64,000 bases of DNA from Phytophthora hibernalis (GCA_012656075.1 JAAKBF010000007.1:124001-188000); one strand, 5' to 3'; numbered from the stretch's first letter, positions 22,898 through 34,185 are shown. Program-made: numbers and translations. Notes: generated from the letters alone by a model not told the origin.

Positions 22898-24695
22898 TTA
22901 GTATGAACTGTCGAGCATACCAGCTCGAGTTGCGCGCCGTTGGTCGTCCTTCTGTCTCCGTCTTAGCACCACGACTGAAGCGGCCCAGAACATCACACCC
23001 CACGCCAGCCAAACCACGGCAAATAGCAGTACGTCGCGAAGTCCGGCGTGGTCCTCCGAACAGCGCGGGTTAAGCTTCGCTTCGCCGTCAATCTCCACGG
23101 TGCCGCACAGGAGCCCAGGCGTCCTTGATAAGGCCGAGAACAACAGGGGACGGCACGTCGCCTAGCGCGTGAATGACTAACGTGTTGGCCGCAACTGCCA
23201 TCGACTGCCGCGACTTGGGAAATAGCTCAAGCACGGCTATCGTCTCGGGCACGGATAGCGCGCACATGCAGAAGAGGCAAAGAGTGAGGAAGGTCAGGCA
23301 GACCATCTTGGTGCTGGCAAACGCGACCATCACGAGTCCGAACACGACCGCAGCGAGCATGAAGTAGAACAGCGCCTTCACAGAGATCATGCAGCGGCGA
23401 CCAATCTCGTCCGGGTACTTCTTAGCTAACCAGTCGACCAGGATGCCTCCCAATGGAGTACCAATGGTGCCAGTGATAGCAACAAGTCCGCCGAAGATGA
23501 GCGACACGGTCGTCTCGCTTTCGAAAAGTCCCAGACCGATGAAGATGGCTGGACTGAAGGTGCTCATGGCTGCCAGCGAAAACGTGTACGCTGCGTGTCC
23601 GAGGACGATCAGCATGAATGGCAGGTTGCTGAAGATAGCCCACCACTCCACCATGAATGACGGCTTCGGGATGGGCATGGCGCGGTCTTTATCCTCTAGG
23701 AACACTGTCGAACTCATCTTGTCTTCGCCGGGGTAGCCACCACCACCTCACTCTGCTTATTCTCCAGCTCTTCAGCGATCGCCTCATTGGCCGGAATACG
23801 GTTCAGCTCGTCCGGCACGATCACCAGACAGCAGACCACGAACCCGACCATGATAACACCTTCCACGTAGTAAGCACCAGCCCAGCCCAGTCCGGAGCTG
23901 GCAAAGATCGATCCGTAGATGTAGCCGACGGCCGTGCCCACCGTGATGGACGCCAAATAAATGCCCAGATACAGCGAGCGCTTGGCTGGAGGTGCGTAGC
24001 GGTTGATAAACGGCGTCGCCGTGCACTGGAACGAAGCCTCACCCACACCACTGACGAGGCGACCGACAATGAGCACGTAGTAGCTCTCGGACGCCTGCGC
24101 GATACCACATATCACAACGGCCACGACCCAGACGCTCATACCCAATGCAATGATGCGAAAGGGTCTGTGTGTGGCGCAAAGTAGCCGAACACAATGGAGA
24201 AGATGGAGTAACTGGCGATGAAGGCCGACGTGAGCAGGCCGAAATACACGGACTGACGCAGCACGCTCACGCCCAGCGTGTCCGTGATGAACTGGTTGAA
24301 CTTCTCGGGGCCCCGGGGATTATGCCGCGGTCGATGTAATTGAGCAGGTTGATGCAGCACAGCAGCACGATGGCGCCCTGCTTGTCGACCTTGTAGGATC
24401 CCATACTACTGCTGTTGGACGAGGCACTGGACGAGCTCAGCAGCGGTTGCGACAGCAGCGACGCGGTCTCGAGGTCTTCGTCTGCGGAGTGCGAGGTGGA
24501 GGCGGCGAGACTGTCAGCCACTGGCCCGTACGCGGAGACTTGGGGAGTGGCCATGAGCGCGGCGTCTTCGCCCCCGTTCTCTCCATCGGCATGGACCTTC
24601 TCCGATACATTCGGCTGCGGTTCAAGAGGCGTACTTAAGCCGATTTTGTATGGGCATTTGTATGCGCTGGTGGTAATGCCTGTCACTGGCACCAT
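22898..24695 (-). CDS. Spinster-like major facilitator transporter
   Basis: Twelve-helix membrane transporter of the Spns branch of the MFS, whose animal members export lysophospholipids or sphingosine-1-phosphate. After an acidic Ser-rich N-terminal tail (24267-24560) comes the family mark INLLNYIDRGIIPGAP. Next are FGLLTSAFIASYSIFSIVFGY, the second-motif region LIVGRLVSGVGEASF, and C-terminal helices to a stop at 22898. Single-base frame changes occur near 24320 (CCCCGGGG run), 24150 (ACCCTTTCG), 23720 (CCCCGG) and 23115. Start is either the ATG at 24695 or, more likely, 24554 (MATPQVSAYGP). Substrate is not shown by sequence; nearness to two LCB2 genes is suggestive only. Confidence 0.82.
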
Positions 24696-24699
24696 GTGT

Positions 24700-25478
24700 C
24701 AATGCACCGCCACATAGGAGCGTGAAGACCAGACAACGTGGCCGCCTTTTGCTTCTCATGACCGATGCAGATCTTGCAGGCTCTCGTGGTGACGCCCCGG
24801 ATGTTTGGGTGGCTCCGCTCTCCGAATTGCACCCATCGCCGTTGGGCCATCGGCGGCACTGCAGCATTGGCAGAGCTGACGTCTTCGCGATTTTCCATGG
24901 CGCTGCACATCGGGTGCAAAGAGTTCCGATGCTGTAGCGCGGCATTGGCGATGGAATGGTTCGGTAGTGCTTCCAAACGTGTTTCCTCCACCGTTGTCGA
25001 TCGCTTTCGCCAAAGACCTCAGATCAGCTTTAATCCGTTGATTTGTTGTCTACGCAGTCCTTCAAGGACTCCTTGCACCTGCAAGTACAGGTGTAGCACA
25101 GCCATTCTCCCATCTTCAGCTTACAGAGTGATGGTCTTATTATTGCCCTTTTCCTGTGCTTCAACTGTGGGTTTTGGTTTGGAGACCCTCTTTGACTTCG
25201 TTAGCAAATTGTTCTCTGGATATGTAGTTTTCCCAGATTTGTGGATAGTGAATAGGTTTATTCAGATGAAGTTCTCGATTTCGAGCAAAATCGACGATAT
25301 AAAATACAATCCAAATATTACGAGGAGTCAAACCTCAACAAGTCACCCAAAATTTCAAGCCGTAAAACAAGGACGAATCTTTCCGAGAAATCAGCAGACA
25401 GGAGGGGTAGTCAACACTGTTGGCTCAACAGGCGTGCTTCACTTTCTAAAGTTTAGAGATATCGCCTCACTACAAAGC
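24700..25478. other. Unassigned stretch with a Cys-rich minus-strand fragment
   Basis: Between the transporter and the outer Harbinger ORF. The minus strand from about 24991 to 24683 reads a fragment with ACKICIGHEKQK and MWRCIDTWC, spaced like the zinc-binding tail of some transposases (piggyBac-type tails come to mind, unproven). It overlaps the most upstream possible start of the transporter, favouring the 24554 start. The rest (25050-25478) shows nothing I recognise; the left end of the outer Harbinger element should lie here. Confidence 0.3.
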
Positions 25479-26183
25479 ATGCCACGCGTTAGCGAGCGCC
25501 AACGAATACTCAGGGAAATCGTCGATGTCATGGCTGTGGCTATCCTGGACGAAGATGCTGAAGAAGAGGTCGTCGCGCTAGGTGAAGACAAGCATGTACT
25601 GCAGCTTGTTAGCAATGAGGACTATCCATTTCCAGTGGATGGCTCGCAGAGCTGCTCATCCTGGTCGAGTCCCATCGATATACCTGCAAGGCCATGACCG
25701 TCTACCAAAGAGCATCGACTTCCGTACGAGCGGGTTTCACGCGCTCTCGTAGAAGAGTTTCGTCAGACAACTCGCATGGTTCGTGAAAGCTTCTGTCGCA
25801 TCGTGAGTGAGATCGAGCAGCACGACGTTTTTACAGCAGCTCTGAGTTTGGTCAACCCCGGTGTGGGTGCAACTAGCTGTTGCGTTAGACCGCTTGGGCA
25901 ATTACGGCAATGGTGCTTCCTGGGGAGAACGCAAAGCTCTGGGGAATTGGTCATGGTACATGCGTACTCTATACTACAAGAGTTCCTTTAGTGCTTAAGT
26001 CGTTGGCGTCTAAGTACGTGACGTGGCCGGATGCTTCAGGGCGGCGATCGATGTCTCGGCGGATGGTACAAGCTGGTTTTAGAGGTTGTGTGGGTTTCAT
26101 TGACGGAACCACCATCCCTCTGTCACAGAAGCCTGCTGTGGACGGGGAGTGTTACTTCGACTGGAAGCAATGTTACAGTGTGA
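25479..26183 (+). mobile_element. Outer PIF/Harbinger transposase, 5' half, interrupted
   Basis: Reading from MPRVSERQRILREIVDVM at 25479, with frame changes, to CVGFIDGTTIPLSQKP and YFDWKQCYSV near 26180. This is the first half of a DDE_4-type (HARBI1-like) nuclease, with the first catalytic Asp in FIDGT. It is cut mid-domain at 26183 by the nested element and resumes at 29222. Target-site TGA is at 26181-26183. Several frame changes before 26000 show this copy is older than its guest. Confidence 0.82.
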
Positions 26184-26198
26184 GGGCCGTTCTTATCA
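26184..26198 (+). repeat. Left terminal inverted repeat of the nested Harbinger
   Basis: GGGCCGTTCTTATCA, perfect inverse match to 29207-29221, directly after the TGA target copy. Confidence 0.95.
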
Positions 26199-26350
26199 TT
26201 CGGTTGCGCGGTAGTGTGCGCTACCAGAAATATGACAAAAGTCTCCCCGCGCAACTTTTCATTCTTATCGCCCCCTGCCGTAGCGTGTCTAAATGTTGCG
26301 ATAGGTATTGTCATTTTACAAACGCAAACAACGCTGATAAGCCAAAAATC

Positions 26351-27578
26351 ATGGAGGCAGTTTGGGATTCCGACGATATGGATGACGACGCAGAGTTTGA
26401 TTCTGACGATGAGCAAGGGCTGTTGGTCATGCGTTTCGTCATACTGAACGAAGGGCTCTGTAGCCGTGGAGAACGCGTTTTTCGACAGCGATTGCAGTGG
26501 GGTGAACGTGTTCAGCAGTTGGAATCGGAGGGCAAATTCTGTCGCACGTACCGAATGAGTGTCGTGTCATTCAAAAAGTTACTGTCTCTTCTCGGAAATG
26601 ATATCTGCGTCGACCAGTCTCTGGCGATAAGGCCCTCAGGGGTACAACCTATTGCTCGAGAAATCGTGCTGCATTGTTTACTTCGATGGCTGGCTGGGGA
26701 GCTACTTGGATGTACGCGAAATGCCGAAATCAGCGTGGCTTCGTTTTATCGGGTTCTGCACCTGGCAATTAAAGCGGTTTTATCCTGCAAGGCGTTAGAC
26801 ATGCACTTCCCCAAGACCAACGCAGAACTGACGAGAACTGCTGCCGACTTCACTATTTGTAGTTCATACGGAGTGCTCAATGACTGTATTGGTTGTGTGG
26901 ACGGGATGTTGGTACGGATTAAAACTCCCTCGACAACGGAAACCGGCAATGTTTCGTCCTATTTTTCTGGACACTACCAAGCCGTTGGGGTGAACGTACA
27001 ATCCGTATGTGATCACCTGAGTAGATTCACGTTCATGTGTGTCTCTGCACCTGGCGGAGCAAACGATGTTCGTGCATTCAGTAAAACGAGTGCAGCAGGT
27101 CTCGTGGGGAAGCTGCCAATTGGCAAATATATCATCGGTGACAACGCATACATACCTGGTGACCACCTGATCACCCCATTTTCCGGATTCCATCGTGAAA
27201 ACCCTCACAATGACGCATATAATTTTTATGTAAGTCAATTGAGGATCAAGATTGAGCACTTTTGGTTTGATGACGACGAAGTGGCGAATTCTGCGTCGAC
27301 CGCTGCAGGTCAAGCTTGCTAACGTTGGGAGAATAATAATATCGATTGGTAGGCTCCATAATTTCGTAGTGTCTGAGAGGCCCGACACACTCGTGCTGGA
27401 TGCAGTTGACCCACTGTCTACTGGAAGAGTTCTCGATAAAGGTTATTTACCAAGCGACACCGTCGTTATTGACAGTCCTGGTGTGTCCATCATTCGAGAT
27501 CGGATAGTACGCCACATCAAGGATCTTGCCTTGGCTAGACCTCACTACAACCTTTCGAGGAACATGAAAAACCGTTAA
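26351..27578 (+). CDS. Harbinger transposase (HARBI1-like DDE nuclease) of the nested element
   Basis: Starts MEAVWDSDDMDDDAEF (acidic head), then a helix-turn-helix-like region (FKKLLSLLGNDICVD, REIVLHCLLRWLAGE). The DDE core follows: NDCIGCVDGMLVRI (first Asp), KYIIGDNAYIPGDHLI (second Asp), YNFYVSQLRIKIEHF (Glu). Directly after the Glu, near 27258, the frame slips by one base and the C-terminal part continues in the next frame to 27578. All three catalytic residues are intact, so the element could be active if the slip is a sequence error. It would excise and insert the element together with ORF2. Confidence 0.85.
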
Positions 27579-27630
27579 AAAGTATTGAAATTTGGTAGAA
27601 AGCATGATCGGTCGAGTGAATCGACTGTAC

Positions 27631-28961
27631 CTAGATAATATTGATTGAATCCTTCTTGTGCTTTAGTTGCTTGATTTCAGAATGAAGGTCGGCGATAGCT
27701 TCGGGGTCGTCTTCTTGTTGTAGCTCACGACTCAGCGCACGGAAACGATCCGAAATTCTCGTCCATTCTTGAAAGCGAAGCAGTGACATCTCCTGTTCTG
27801 TTTTCACTTGATCCCGCATCGCCTTGGCCTCTTCACGCTCGTCACGTTTTTCATAAAAACTAGCCTCTGCGTTGCACCTTCCGATCGCGTGGTGCTGTGA
27901 ACACATTCTATGATGGCATCAGCTACGGACGGAGAATTCGATTTTAATTTTCTGTCGGGCTTATCAGCAGTCGATACTGGTACATCAACCTCGCAGTCGA
28001 AAAATGTACCGTCGGGAAGGTTAGCTTGGATGTGTCCTGTGAGGGAAGGGCGATGAGCAAGATGTAGATGTAGGTAAAGTACATCCAGTTGGCTACCACA
28101 GTCGTGATAAATGTCCGGTTGGTGGTTGCCAGACGCCGTGAAGTGCGTAAGTGCCACTTTGTAACCTTTGGCCGTGTGAAGATAGATACGTCGCAGTTTT
28201 CCACTCGTGCGGCACAACCGTTGACGGATCAATGCCCATTTCATCCAGGGAGAAATGGCTGAACTGCAGTTTGCCAAAATACTCGTCACTCTCGTCAAAA
28301 AAGCAGCACGGACATCCGTCCAAAATGAAGTCTGTTTAGAAACGCGAGCGTCCAGATCCTGACGAGTAGCGGAGTCACCGAGTCGAGAAAAGCGCTCTGC
28401 AAACGTATCGCTAAAAATGATGTTGAGGAGTCGAAATGGGCATTGCGCTTGCTTGTTAGGAATCCTAGGCTTCTTAGATGGCGGGCTGAAGAAGTTGTCG
28501 TACACGTCCTCGTGGAGTTTCTTCAACGCGATCAAGTTTGCCATGACGGCCTTCTTTTTGTTCTTATAGCCAGTTACTGCAAGGGATTTACAAATTGCAC
28601 GTAATTCCTCGTGCCGTATTTCACCAACAGAAATGCCCTTGATTGAAGCAACCGTCTTTCGCGTATATATCGTCTCTTGGTGCTCGTATTCTTCATCTTT
28701 GACAACCACGTCGGATAGAGTCACACCCTCGAACGACTGACGACTGATTGTAGGCGTATTTGCAGGTATTTTGGACGCACCCGACGACTGTTGTGGGTCT
28801 TGAGGGGGCTGGGACGACAAAATTTCAGTTATCGACGTCAAATTAGTAGTCGGAAGCTCCGACGTCAACAGGGCAGTCATTCCAAATGCTCGCACCCCTC
28901 CTTGGACTCGGATAATGAGCGGACATCCATCTTGAGAGTTGATTGGTGCTGGCTTACACAC
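27631..28961 (-). CDS. Harbinger ORF2, accessory protein of the nested element
   Basis: Convergent with the transposase, stop codons about 50 bp apart. Read in blocks: the N-terminal half (27.8-28.96 kb) contains LRAICKSLAVTGYKNKKKA, resembling a SAP-type DNA-binding helix pair. The middle frame has LDGCPCCFFDESDEYFGKL, and the C-terminal block is a coiled coil ending HSEIKQLKHKKDSINII. Frame changes occur near 28320, 28190 and 27900. PIF/Harbinger elements normally need a second, Myb-like protein for nuclear entry and DNA binding; this is the positional equivalent, but I do not see a classic Myb/SANT signature. The start could be the ATG near 28961 or a later one. Confidence 0.55.
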
Positions 28962-29206
28962 CTTGGGTATTGGAAGCTGGTATGTGAGCTCAGAGCATCG
29001 CCAACTTGTGTTAGTCTATTTAGGTTATGTTTTGTTGAAGTTATTTTTGTTAGCCAATCAAACACCTCGAAAGCACTGGACTACCGGTGGTAGCGTGCGC
29101 AGCCGTGCAACCACTCGCAGGACCGCCTGGTAGCGCACGCTACCTTACAACAGCACTATTTATGTCAGACCGCGCTACCAAAAGGAAAACGCTACCACGC
29201 TACCGT

Positions 29207-29221
29207 TGATAAGAACGGCCC
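29207..29221 (-). repeat. Right terminal inverted repeat of the nested Harbinger
   Basis: TGATAAGAACGGCCC, perfect inverse match to 26184-26198, directly before the second TGA target copy at 29222-29224. Confidence 0.95.
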
Positions 29222-29831
29222 TGAATGCCCAGGTTGTTTGCGACGATCGACGCAGGATTATCTCGTTCTATACGGGGTGGCCGGGTTCGAGTGCCGACAG
29301 CACCGTGTACCAAGAAATGCAGTTGTCACTGGATGAAAACAAGCCCTGTTCTTTTCGCACGGGGAGTACCTCATAGCAGATTCGGCGTACCCAGCTGATC
29401 TGAGCGGCAACACACTAGTACCATCTTACAAGTCGAATATGAAAGGCACTGATATCGAAGACTATAATACCTGTGTCGCACACATCCGGGTGGTGAACGA
29501 ACATACCATTGGCATCCTCAAAGGTAGATGGAGCTCGCTCAAAGAACTGCGCATCCCGATAAGAAAAAAGGAAGACGTGGAGCGAATTCTTTTAAGGATC
29601 TCGTCGTGTGTTGTCCTTCACAACATGCTCATCGCGTTCAACGATAACTGGGATGATGATGACCAAAGTGACTCAGATAGCGATGCAGTCAGCGAGGACG
29701 ATAATTTCGACACGGACGATGACGACGACGACAACTTTGCATTTTGGCGAGAGCTTAAACGTCGGGTCATCGCGAAAGCGCATGAGCCAGGTGGCATCTT
29801 ATGGATGAGAGAACGTAGTATTCAAGAATAA
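29222..29831 (+). mobile_element. Outer PIF/Harbinger transposase, 3' half
   Basis: Picks up exactly where the 5' half stops: AQVVCDDRRRIISFYTGWPG, then EYLIADSAYPAD (second Asp) and HIRVVNEHTIGILKGRWSSL (catalytic Glu in NEHTIG). It ends in an acidic Asp-rich tail and RELKRRVIAKAHEPGG at 29831. One frame change occurs near 29355. Confidence 0.85.
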
Positions 29832-29865
29832 CCAAATCAAATGTAACTTCAGCGGACTGGTACAG

Positions 29866-31142
29866 TTACTCGAGAAGGTTCATGAAGCTCGCGATCTCTT
29901 CTGGCGTCTTTTGTTGGCGAATCAACTCGATCATGAGTTCTTGTTTGCGAGCTGCACGGCGCTCAGCTTCTTCGACAAGTTTTTGCTGCTTCAAAATTCT
30001 TGTTGCTCGTTCCATTGAAGTTTCGTTTCCTCGAGCTTGGCTTCCAAGAATCCAATCCGTGACTCAGCGTTCTTTGCGTATGCTTGTGACAAGGTCATCC
30101 GGGCCTCATGTGATGTAGGTGGATGATTGTTTTCACATCCATGTAGTTTATGACCTCCCCGTTGAGACACCGCAGCCTTCGCCAATGTTTTCTTGTGTGT
30201 CATTTTTGCTTGCATGCGCTTGGTTGGCTGAATTGCGTCTGGTTCTTTTGGACGCTTCCGTTGTGCTGACCCCGTCCAGATGGCTTCTTCGCTGATTTGG
30301 TTCGCAGAATCCCGAGCGACGCAGTCTTCAACGGCAGGACGTGGCCGTGACGAGGAGGTTGTGTGTGGGGTGGAGTAGAAGGTGATGGTGACGTTGGTGG
30401 CGACGGCGACAGCACTCCCAACAAAAAAACCTTCGTCGTCAGTAGCATCATTGACGGCTTCTGCGGTGTCATTCCCGGCGTCGTCATCTCCGTCCTTGGC
30501 TGATTCGCCCCCACGTTCCTCGGTTGGATAATCTCCACCGGCCTCGCTCGATTTGATGGCACCGCTCTCAGACGATTCGTATCTATCGCAATGCTGGCTG
30601 TCATCATCGTAGTCACCCTCAAATGCATCAGCGAGCTCTTGGACGCGCGCTTCCGTTGACAAGTCTTTGCAAGTAGTATCTCCCGGCATGGTCGTAACAG
30701 GGCCCAACTCGATAGTCGCTGCAGGCTTCACGTTTGGTCTCTCCCCGAACCGATTGCGCATTCGTGACAAACACGGACACAGTTTCGCAAACTTAGCCTG
30801 CATCGATAAACCGCTCTGCATCTTTATAGTGTGTCCGACACCCGTCCCTTTCACGCTCATTTTGTAGACGGATTTGAACTTGTTCACATAATTCTCCCAG
30901 CGCTGCTGCATATTCCGGGGTGAGAGAAGAGAGAAGTTTGGAGTGGTCGTCTGTTGATACAGATTCTTCGCCATCATGGCGTACGCCGAAGACTTCGTGA
31001 CCTTGGGCTTACCACCGATCGTCATCTTCTTCCGCGTCCCGTAAATCTTAGCGAAGTTCTCGGGGATCTCGATCCAGATAACGAGGATTTTGATGTCTCC
31101 CTCCGACAGGTGCGGGTTCTTCGACTCGTTTTGTGAGCTCAT
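29866..31142 (-). CDS. Outer Harbinger ORF2, Myb/SANT-like DNA-binding protein
   Basis: Starts MSSQNESKNPHLSEGDIKIL. The first 110 residues read as a Myb/SANT-like trihelix (WIEIPENFAKIYG, AYAMMAKNLYQ, MQQRWENYVNKFKSVYKM). A long acidic linker, a basic patch (KRPKEPDAIQPTKRMQ) and a coiled coil (ESRIGFLEAKLEETKLQW) follow. One base slip near 29991 moves the frame; the continuation EEAERRAARKQELMIELIRQ runs to a stop at 29866. It faces the outer transposase tail to tail, 34 bp apart, the same layout as the nested element. Myb-like second proteins are a hallmark of PIF/Harbinger. Confidence 0.7.
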
Positions 31143-31653
31143 GGCAGGAGTGTTTGGCCTTGCGCTGCCCTCGACGCCCTTCCGTGGTTTAGCGTGGCGC
31201 GATCACCGTTCACGCTACTGTCTTACGCGATCTTCCGGAATAAAGGCGAGAGAAGGAGGGGATCTGCGGCCCTTTAGAGATCAAGCCTAAGCTTAGCAAA
31301 TTTATGAAATCTCAGCCAAACGAGCAGTAGCTGGTTTCTCAAATAAGCCACCTCGCGAGGTGGCTTATTTGCGAAACAAGTAAGAATACTTTCGGCCCCG
31401 AAAACCAGGTGTCTCTTCGCGACAAAGTCAGCAGTGTTCTGTGAAGGTTTGACTCCTCCTATTACACAGCTATTGATGACACGCGATACCTGGAATAGTC
31501 ATGTGCGCGCTACATGAACAAAAGTCGAAGTGACGGAGAGAGTGCTTTGTCGGCATACCAGGGTCAATGATTTAGACCAGGTATGACCAAGTACGGATAC
31601 AGGTATCGTCCAGGTAAAAGCCATGCATTCATCTGCGACGCCTTAACCTTCAG
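31143..31653. other. Gene-free stretch with a strong palindrome
   Basis: No gene. The right end of the outer Harbinger probably lies here but no matching terminal repeat was found on the left. Contains the palindrome at 31341-31370. Confidence 0.4.
31341..31370. repeat. 30-bp perfect palindrome
   Basis: AAATAAGCCACCTCG joined directly to its reverse complement CGAGGTGGCTTATTT, with partly matching flanks (TTTCTC and GCGAAA). No loop, so it would extrude as a cruciform or be two abutting inverted element ends. Confidence 0.85.
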
Positions 31654-33311
31654 CTACCAGCGGCGCTTCATCTTCCAAATTGCGTGCAGCAACCTCCAGC
31701 GTAGCTCGGTGATACCAGCACTGGACACGCCCGTCGGCGCATCACTGGACACGGACTTCCAGAGGGGGAGGCATCCAAACACACCACAGCTGTCACCATC
31801 TTTCTGCTGAGGCCCCTCAACGTTGAGCTCAGTGTACGTGTCTGGCAAAGCGGAGACAATCTCCGACGTGATGACCTTCAAGCGCTTCGTGTTCTTCTTC
31901 GAGCCCATGCTGTCGTACATCCGAATGGTCTTGGGGCCTCCGTCGATCACCAAACAGCCCCAGTGAACGCCACTCAAATTGATGGGCATCAAAACGTACT
32001 GCAGAGTCGAAATACCAGCACGAATCTCTGCTACTTATTTCTCCTGCAACAGTACCTTCGACTTGGTTGGGTTCTTGCTCGGTTGCTTCTTCACCGGAGG
32101 TATCATCACCGTCGCGTTGTTCTTGTACGACTTCAGAAACACCGAGAAAGCGCGCATCGCGTCGTCGTTTAACCACGTTGAACCTCTGATGCAGAAGAGG
32201 TCTGCCACCGCAATCTCAAACCCAATTTGACTCAGGGAAGCGCTCAGCGAGGAGAAGACAAAGGCGGGCATTAATTTGAAGGTCCCTGGGATCAAGCCCC
32301 GGAACATCTACGCCACCCAGAGTAGCGACGGCCAGGTGCGGGTCCTATACTGGGTAGCGACCGCGGTGAGCGATAATACGCTTCTGCAGTAGAACAGTAC
32401 CCTGCAACGACTCGATAGTTCGACGAGCTTCCCGGAGAGCGTGGTCAACACCTGAGCAAAGCAGGACCGTGGCCTCCTGGAGTTGGCGATAATACGCAGT
32501 CGCCACTCCGTGAAGAGCGGTGTGCTCCGCCTTGATCTCGATAATCTTCTAACACAAGTCCGGTCGCGATTCTCGAGCACGGCCTGGAGTTCCGGATAGT
32601 CACCTCAGCAGCACGGGTCCGGTCGCTTTGCTGAGCGATAATGGTCCGGGATTCCGCCGTGAGCTGAGCGATCGTCTTGTTGAACGACTCCGTTAGCTCA
32701 GTCGTGCGCAAAGAAGCCGAGCGATAAACTTCCTACTCTTTTGTGGCGGTACCCAGCTTGTGGAGCAAGGAGGCCGATTCAGCGATCGCCGACTCTATTC
32801 TCTTGTAACGAGCAGAAGCCACTCGCTCAGATTTGGCGAGCTCGGTCCGAAGCTCGGCGACCTCGGCAGACACATCCGAAATAGGTACAACATCGCGTTG
32901 GAACGCAGCCAGGATAGAAGCTGGCGATGTTGCCCTGAGGATGGCCTGGCGAGCTGAGGCATCGGCGGGTGGAGGAGATCTGGTCAGCAGAAACGATACC
33001 AGCTGAGCGAGAGAAGCATCACGCTGTCTCTGCTCTTCTCTTTGCTGAACGAGAGCTCGACGAATCCCAGCGAGGCCAGCGAAATCGCCTGCCGCGAGAT
33101 TCGCCGAGTCACCCTCTGGCTCTGCTAGGGTAGCTGAGCTACTTGCGATTTCCACTGATGAGTCCAGCGATCCCGACCGAGCCGAAGTATCAGCCTGCTC
33201 AAGACCCTGTGCGGCCTCAGCAGTGGACGTCGGAGATTGACTGGACCCAGCGACGGAAGATTCCGGCGAGCCCAGCGAGCTCGTCAAATCGACCGGATCC
33301 TGAGAATCCAT
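31654..33311 (-). pseudogene. Coiled-coil protein with C-terminal Ulp1-like protease, degenerate
   Basis: Starts MDSQDPVDLTSSLGSPES at 33311. A Ser/Ala-rich region leads into long coiled coils (RRALVQQREEQRQRD, EVAELRTELAKSERVASARY). A stop codon at 32733-32735 interrupts a frame that continues unchanged in TELTESFNKTIAQLTAES; the frame then slips near 32575. The protease part begins RGSTWLNDDAMRAFSVFL, then NLSGVHWGCLVIDGGPKTI (catalytic His), MYDSMG (Asp) and QQKDGDSCGVF (Gln and Cys). All catalytic residues of a C48 peptidase are present but the gene is broken. Likely a transposon-borne Ulp1. Different from the copy at 11129-12395. Confidence 0.65.
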
Positions 33312-34185
33312 CGACGAGTCGATCAGCGGGTCTGAGCGAAGAAACTTGGTCGTGGAAGTCAATGACGCGTGAACAGCGCCTCTAGAGAAGTGCCCGAAGA
33401 AGACGACGACACTTGAAGAGCAAATAGGCTCGCTGAGAAGAAACGGCTCGACGAGGCAGCGGCAGCTGTAAGGGTGCAACGTGAAGCTACCAAGCGCACG
33501 CAGGCGGTGGGTTAGATGACCATAGGTGAGAACAAGAAGCATGCCAAACGCGGGAAGCGTACCTGGTCAGCGAAGGAAGCGGTGACGTCCTCGATGCGCT
33601 GCCTGAAGGTGACAGCACTTGACTCGACGAGATTTCCAAGTTGGAGAGCGGAGTGATGGTCGAGACACTCACCAGCCTTGGCCCGGGGTAGCAATCCAGA
33701 TTTGGGATTACCCTACACTAGGGATGCCTAATTTAGACCAGTGGGTACATCACACTCAAGAGGATCAAGAGGGTACACCATCAAGTGGGTACACCGCCGA
33801 GTGGATACATCGCACTCAACAGGGGACGGAATTAAACGGGAACCGCACTTAGCTGGACTTAGCGAAGGACGGACTCAGCGATTGACGGACTCGGCAATAA
33901 TCGACTCGGCGAAAGTTGGACTCGACGGAAGCCGACTTGGCGAGAATATGCCTCGTGGGAGATACACCAACTGGGGGGATAAATCAGGATCTGGGCGAAG
34001 AGTCACCGAGAGGTAGGTAAACAGCTCGACACCAAGGGACGGAGCTGAGCGAAGAGTCGCAGGAGATCTGTAACGACTCCATTTCATTATATATTTGTAT
34101 AGGACCGATAGAAGACCATAGGGAAGAGCCCGAAGGGTCTCTCCGAACGCATTGAGATAACAATCAGAGCAGAATATTCTAAGCT
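33312..34185. repeat. Repeat-rich leader region before the Gypsy gag
   Basis: Short degenerate repeats: GTGGGTACA(C/T)(C/A) units at 33740-33820 and GGACTC(A/G)GCGA units at 33855-33950. I expected a long terminal repeat here but could not match it to sequence beyond the integrase, so no LTR is claimed. Confidence 0.4.

Larger units (their letters stand above)
26184..29221 (+). mobile_element. Complete nested PIF/Harbinger element, 3,038 bp
   Basis: Begins GGGCCGTTCTTATCA (26184-26198) and ends with the exact reverse complement TGATAAGAACGGCCC (29207-29221). It is flanked by TGA on both sides (26181-26183 and 29222-29224). Removing the element plus one TGA restores the outer transposase frame (KQCYSV to NAQVVCDD). 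Subterminal DNA has repeated GGTAGCG/CGCTACC motifs on both sides (26210-26225 and 29080-29205). It carries two ORFs pointing at each other: the transposase and an accessory DNA-binding-type protein. The 3-bp duplication and two-ORF design fit PIF/Harbinger. Confidence 0.93.

Noticed and set aside
26184..29221. Longer terminal repeats beyond 15 bp in the nested Harbinger
   Set aside because: Past 15 bp the two ends only share scattered GGTAG/CTACC motifs, which are subterminal repeats and not a continuous inverted repeat.
33600..34185. 5' LTR of the Gypsy element
   Set aside because: No matching copy was found downstream of the integrase, and no primer-binding site could be recognised with confidence.
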